DNA from: Dehalococcoidales bacterium
GTDB taxonomy: Bacteria; Chloroflexota; Dehalococcoidia; Dehalococcoidales; JAUXAE01
Direction: 5' to 3'
DNA: 15,321 nucleotides
Assembly: GCA_030620035.1 (NCBI GenBank)
Contig: JAUXAE010000013.1
Span: forward strand, 1-15,321
Notes under the pieces: generated by a model
The model's database searches: none
What the model was told of the DNA's origin: nothing
Seen by the model: the letters and a program-made list of their open reading frames with translations, nothing else
Part shown: positions 13,420 to 15,321 of the stretch, one piece after another
Layout of the letters: each line of letters begins with the position of its first letter
Numbering within the stretch: position 1 is the stretch's first letter
Made by a program: the position numbers and the translations under genes

Positions 13420-14826
13420 GTGGGTTCCCTGATAAATATTAAAGGGGATAAAATAATTAGACTGCGCCCCTACCAGCGGCAGGTAGCCCTGGCCATCTTG
13501 AGAAGTGTCTTTAGCCACAAGGGTCTTACCTTCTCGGTTGAGATTGCCCGGCAGGGGGGCAAAAATGAACTGTCGGCCCAGCTGGAACTGCTGCTATTAA
13601 CCTTTTTTATGACCCAGCCGCGCAACCTGGTAAAGTGCGCCCCTACCTTCAAGCCGCAGACAGTTATCTCCATGATGCGCCTAAAAGACAGGCTAAACGA
13701 CGCCGGCTTTAGCGGCATCTGGACAGCCGAACTGGGCTACATCATCAGGCTGGGCAGTGCCCGGGCCATCTTCCTATCGGCTGATGAGTCGGCCAATGTT
13801 GTCGGCAATACCGCCCACCTGCTATTGGAGATAGATGAGTCCCAGGACGTCAGCAGGGAGAAATACACCAAGGAGTTTAAACCAATGGGGGCCACCACCA
13901 ATGCCACCTGTGTCCACTACGGCACCACCTGGGACGATGCCAGCCTGCTGGAGGAGGTAAAGCAGCAAAACCTGGAACTGGAGAGGCGGGACGGCATCAG
14001 ACGCCACTTCCGCTATGACTGGCAGGAAATAGCCAAATACAACCCTGAATACCGGGCCTATGTTGCCGCCGAGAAGGAGCGTCTGGGTGAGAATCACCCC
14101 CTGTTTCTAACCCAGTACTGTCTTGAGCCCATCCGTGGCGGCGGTGGTTTCTTGAGCCACGAGCAGAGGGCCCAGCTAGCCGGCCACCAGCCGAGAAGGC
14201 ACCAGCCTGAGCCGGGCAAGCTCTATATCGCCGGCATTGACCTGGCCGGTGAGGCCGAGGAAGAGGCCGATGGAGCCTTAAGGGCCCTGAAGCCGCATCA
14301 GGACTCAACCGTGGTCACCATCGGTGAGCTGGACTTCTCAAAATGCAGTCAGCTGTTAAGGCAGCCCCGGGTCAGGATTGCTGAGCACTACCGGTGGACG
14401 GGCAAGAAGCATACCGAGCTTTACCCCCAGTTGGTTGACATTCTTAGCAATGTCTGGCACTGCCGCAAGATTGTGGTTGATGCCACCGGGGTTGGCCAGC
14501 CGGTAGCCTCTTTTTTGAGGCAGTCATTAGGCTCAAGGGTTTCGCCGTTCACCTTCACCGCCCAGTCAAAGTCACAGCTGGGCTTTAACCTGCTGGCGGC
14601 CATAAACTCGGGTAGCTTGAAAATGTATGCCGAGGACAGCTCGGCCGAATATCAGCAGTTCTGGCTTGAGATGGAAAGGGCCAAGAGCCAGTACCGGGCC
14701 AACAAGACGATGAATTTCTATGTTGAGCCGGCCCAGGGACATGATGACTTCCTGATGAGCCTGGCCCTCCTAGTCCAGGCGGCCGGTGAGTACACACCTA
14801 GGGGGGCGAGGGGGAGTCTAAGATAA
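13420..14826 (+). CDS. Phage terminase large subunit (ATPase and nuclease)
   Basis: Motor that cuts and pumps phage DNA into the procapsid. 468 aa from a GTG at 13420. The start is uncertain: the GTG follows a G-run at the edge of the hairpin cluster, and no ATG lies between it and the conserved RLRPYQRQVALAIL. ATPase: deviant Walker A ARQGGKNE (K48), Walker B LLLEIDESQ (D139, E140), coupling motif GTTW (about residue 168). RNase H-like nuclease: D274 (IAGIDLAGE), D354 (KIVVDATGVGQP), D442-D443 (GHDDFLMSLAL). All key acidic residues are present, so the enzyme looks active. The C-terminus is short and basic (PRGARGSLR). The expected portal gene does not follow. Confidence 0.93.
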   Translation: MGSLINIKGDKIIRLRPYQRQVALAILRSVFSHKGLTFSVEIARQGGKNELSAQLELLLLTFFMTQPRNLVKCAPTFKPQTVISMMRLKDRLNDAGFSGIWTAELGYIIRLGSARAIFLSADESANVVGNTAHLLLEIDESQDVSREKYTKEFKPMGATTNATCVHYGTTWDDASLLEEVKQQNLELERRDGIRRHFRYDWQEIAKYNPEYRAYVAAEKERLGENHPLFLTQYCLEPIRGGGGFLSHEQRAQLAGHQPRRHQPEPGKLYIAGIDLAGEAEEEADGALRALKPHQDSTVVTIGELDFSKCSQLLRQPRVRIAEHYRWTGKKHTELYPQLVDILSNVWHCRKIVVDATGVGQPVASFLRQSLGSRVSPFTFTAQSKSQLGFNLLAAINSGSLKMYAEDSSAEYQQFWLEMERAKSQYRANKTMNFYVEPAQGHDDFLMSLALLVQAAGEYTPRGARGSLR

Positions 14827-14853
14827 GGTAACTATCCCTTGAGGACAAGTAAA

Positions 14854-15009
14854 TTATTGCCTCTTTCTTTTAAAAAGAAGGTATCCGCCGTAGATAATTA
14901 AAACACCTATTACTATAGACAAAGCATGGTTTAAAAGTTCTGTCGCTGGCATTATAAATATAAAAAGTATTCCTATTAGGATTAGTAAAATTCCTAATGC
15001 TTTATTCAA
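14854..15009 (-). CDS. 51-aa small membrane protein
   Basis: Function unknown. TTG start preceded by AAGGGGGAT at 4-5 bases. Two hydrophobic helices (about residues 4-20 and 30-46) are joined by a short loop with P, E and H (MPATELLNH), with a basic cytoplasmic tail (FKRKRQ). Hydrophobicity is continuous over the whole frame, which argues for a real gene. Codon use is AT-rich, unlike the terminase genes 28 bp away, suggesting a different origin. Size and topology would fit a holin-like or superinfection-type phage protein, but nothing specific shows this. Confidence 0.65.
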   Translation of the reverse strand: MNKALGILLILIGILFIFIMPATELLNHALSIVIGVLIIYGGYLLFKRKRQ

Positions 15010-15038
15010 TATATCCCCCTTAATAGATGGAGGTGTTT

Positions 15039-15161
15039 ATGGATAAAACAATCCTTATTGAAGCACTCAATACACTTGCGTCCGCCCTAGTAGACCACAA
15101 ACATAAATGGACAAACAAAGAACGCAAATTATATGAAAAAGCTATGAGAATCCTTACTTAG
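15039..15161 (+). CDS. 40-aa phage-type small ORF
   Basis: ATG with GGAGGTG 3-4 bases upstream. The product is one or two helices with a WTNKERKLYEKAMRIL segment and LNTLASALVDHKHKW before it; short proteins with HKWT-(D/N)-x-E-R occur in phage genomes (from memory, unverified). It starts 29 bases from the divergent membrane-protein gene, so its promoter must lie inside that gene. Its last 8 bases overlap the end of the convergent gene at 15154. Confidence 0.6.
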   Translation: MDKTILIEALNTLASALVDHKHKWTNKERKLYEKAMRILT

Positions 15162-15321
15162 ATTTGCGCCTATTGTAAGGCGGCTTGTTTGTTGGTTTTA
15201 ATGATATGTCTTGTTCAGATGCCTTGTCGTAGATGGCATTTTCCGTTCTACCAAGTTTTATACTCATTACCCCTGTAGGAGTATTCCCCCTGGCGAGTTC
15301 TTTGAGTTTGTTAATGTCTGC
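15154..15321 (-). CDS. Basic small protein with GRTE motif, C-terminal part (start outside window)
   Basis: The frame is open on the minus strand to the window edge; 55 residues and a TAA stop are visible. The sequence runs from ADINKLKELARGNTP through GVMSIKLGRTENAIYDKASEQDISL to a basic tail (KPPYNRRKSK). The layout (leucine-rich helix, GNTP turn, then KLGRTExAIxxKA recognition-helix-like segment) matches a common family of short Myb/SANT-like helix-turn-helix proteins in bacteria and phages. Probable DNA binding is inferred from that resemblance. It converges on the 40-aa ORF with an 8-base overlap. Confidence 0.75.
   Translation of the reverse strand, partial: ADINKLKELARGNTPTGVMSIKLGRTENAIYDKASEQDISLKPTNKPPYNRRKSK

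Noticed and set aside
14975..14998. Inverted repeat attagga/tcctaat as a regulatory site
   Set aside because: It lies inside the small membrane-protein coding sequence and is short in AT-rich DNA, so chance is likely.

Overview
The window reads like a chromosomal segment of a Dehalococcoidia-like Chloroflexota bacterium. The evidence is indirect: the look of the proteins, a prolyl-tRNA synthetase with an editing insert, an RND pump without an adaptor gene, and tandem G/C-tract hairpins between genes. Taxonomy is inference only.

Left part (1-9.1 kb): the 3' end of proS on the plus strand converges on a long minus-strand block. Read in its own direction, that block runs pheS-pheT, then a MarR regulator and an RND efflux pump. 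The marR-RND pair lies between two near-identical 142-bp direct repeats (1227-1368 and 5402-5543; 3 mismatches; offset 4175 bp). The right repeat contains the last 16 codons of pheT plus its terminator. The left repeat is therefore a broken copy of the pheT 3' end beside proS. This looks like a cassette inserted at, or duplicated with, the 3' end of pheT.

Middle (9.1-12.6 kb, all minus strand): a 51-aa Cys-rich protein with its own promoter, an S41 carboxyl-terminal processing peptidase, an 80-aa unknown protein, the RNase P RNA gene (rnpB) with a promoter that predicts its 5' end, an RNase HI and a coiled-coil/zinc-ribbon protein. These look like ordinary housekeeping genes.

Right part (12.7-15.3 kb): a phage packaging module on the plus strand. 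A LexA-box-like palindrome is followed by a 52-aa ORF that overlaps a small terminase subunit gene, then a cluster of five hairpins, then a large terminase subunit with all key ATPase and nuclease residues. Portal and capsid genes do not follow. Instead the DNA becomes AT-rich and holds three tiny genes on both strands: a two-helix membrane protein, a 40-aa ORF, and the end of a basic GRTE-motif protein cut by the window edge. This is either one edge of a prophage or an orphan or decayed terminase module.

A two-hairpin sequence element recurs three times. It sits in both 142-bp repeats and, diverged and reversed, between the two terminase genes. It therefore looks like a dispersed repeat family that also supplies terminators. 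I did not find a clear new defence or enzymatic system; the repeat-bounded cassette and the phage module are the parts most worth a second look.
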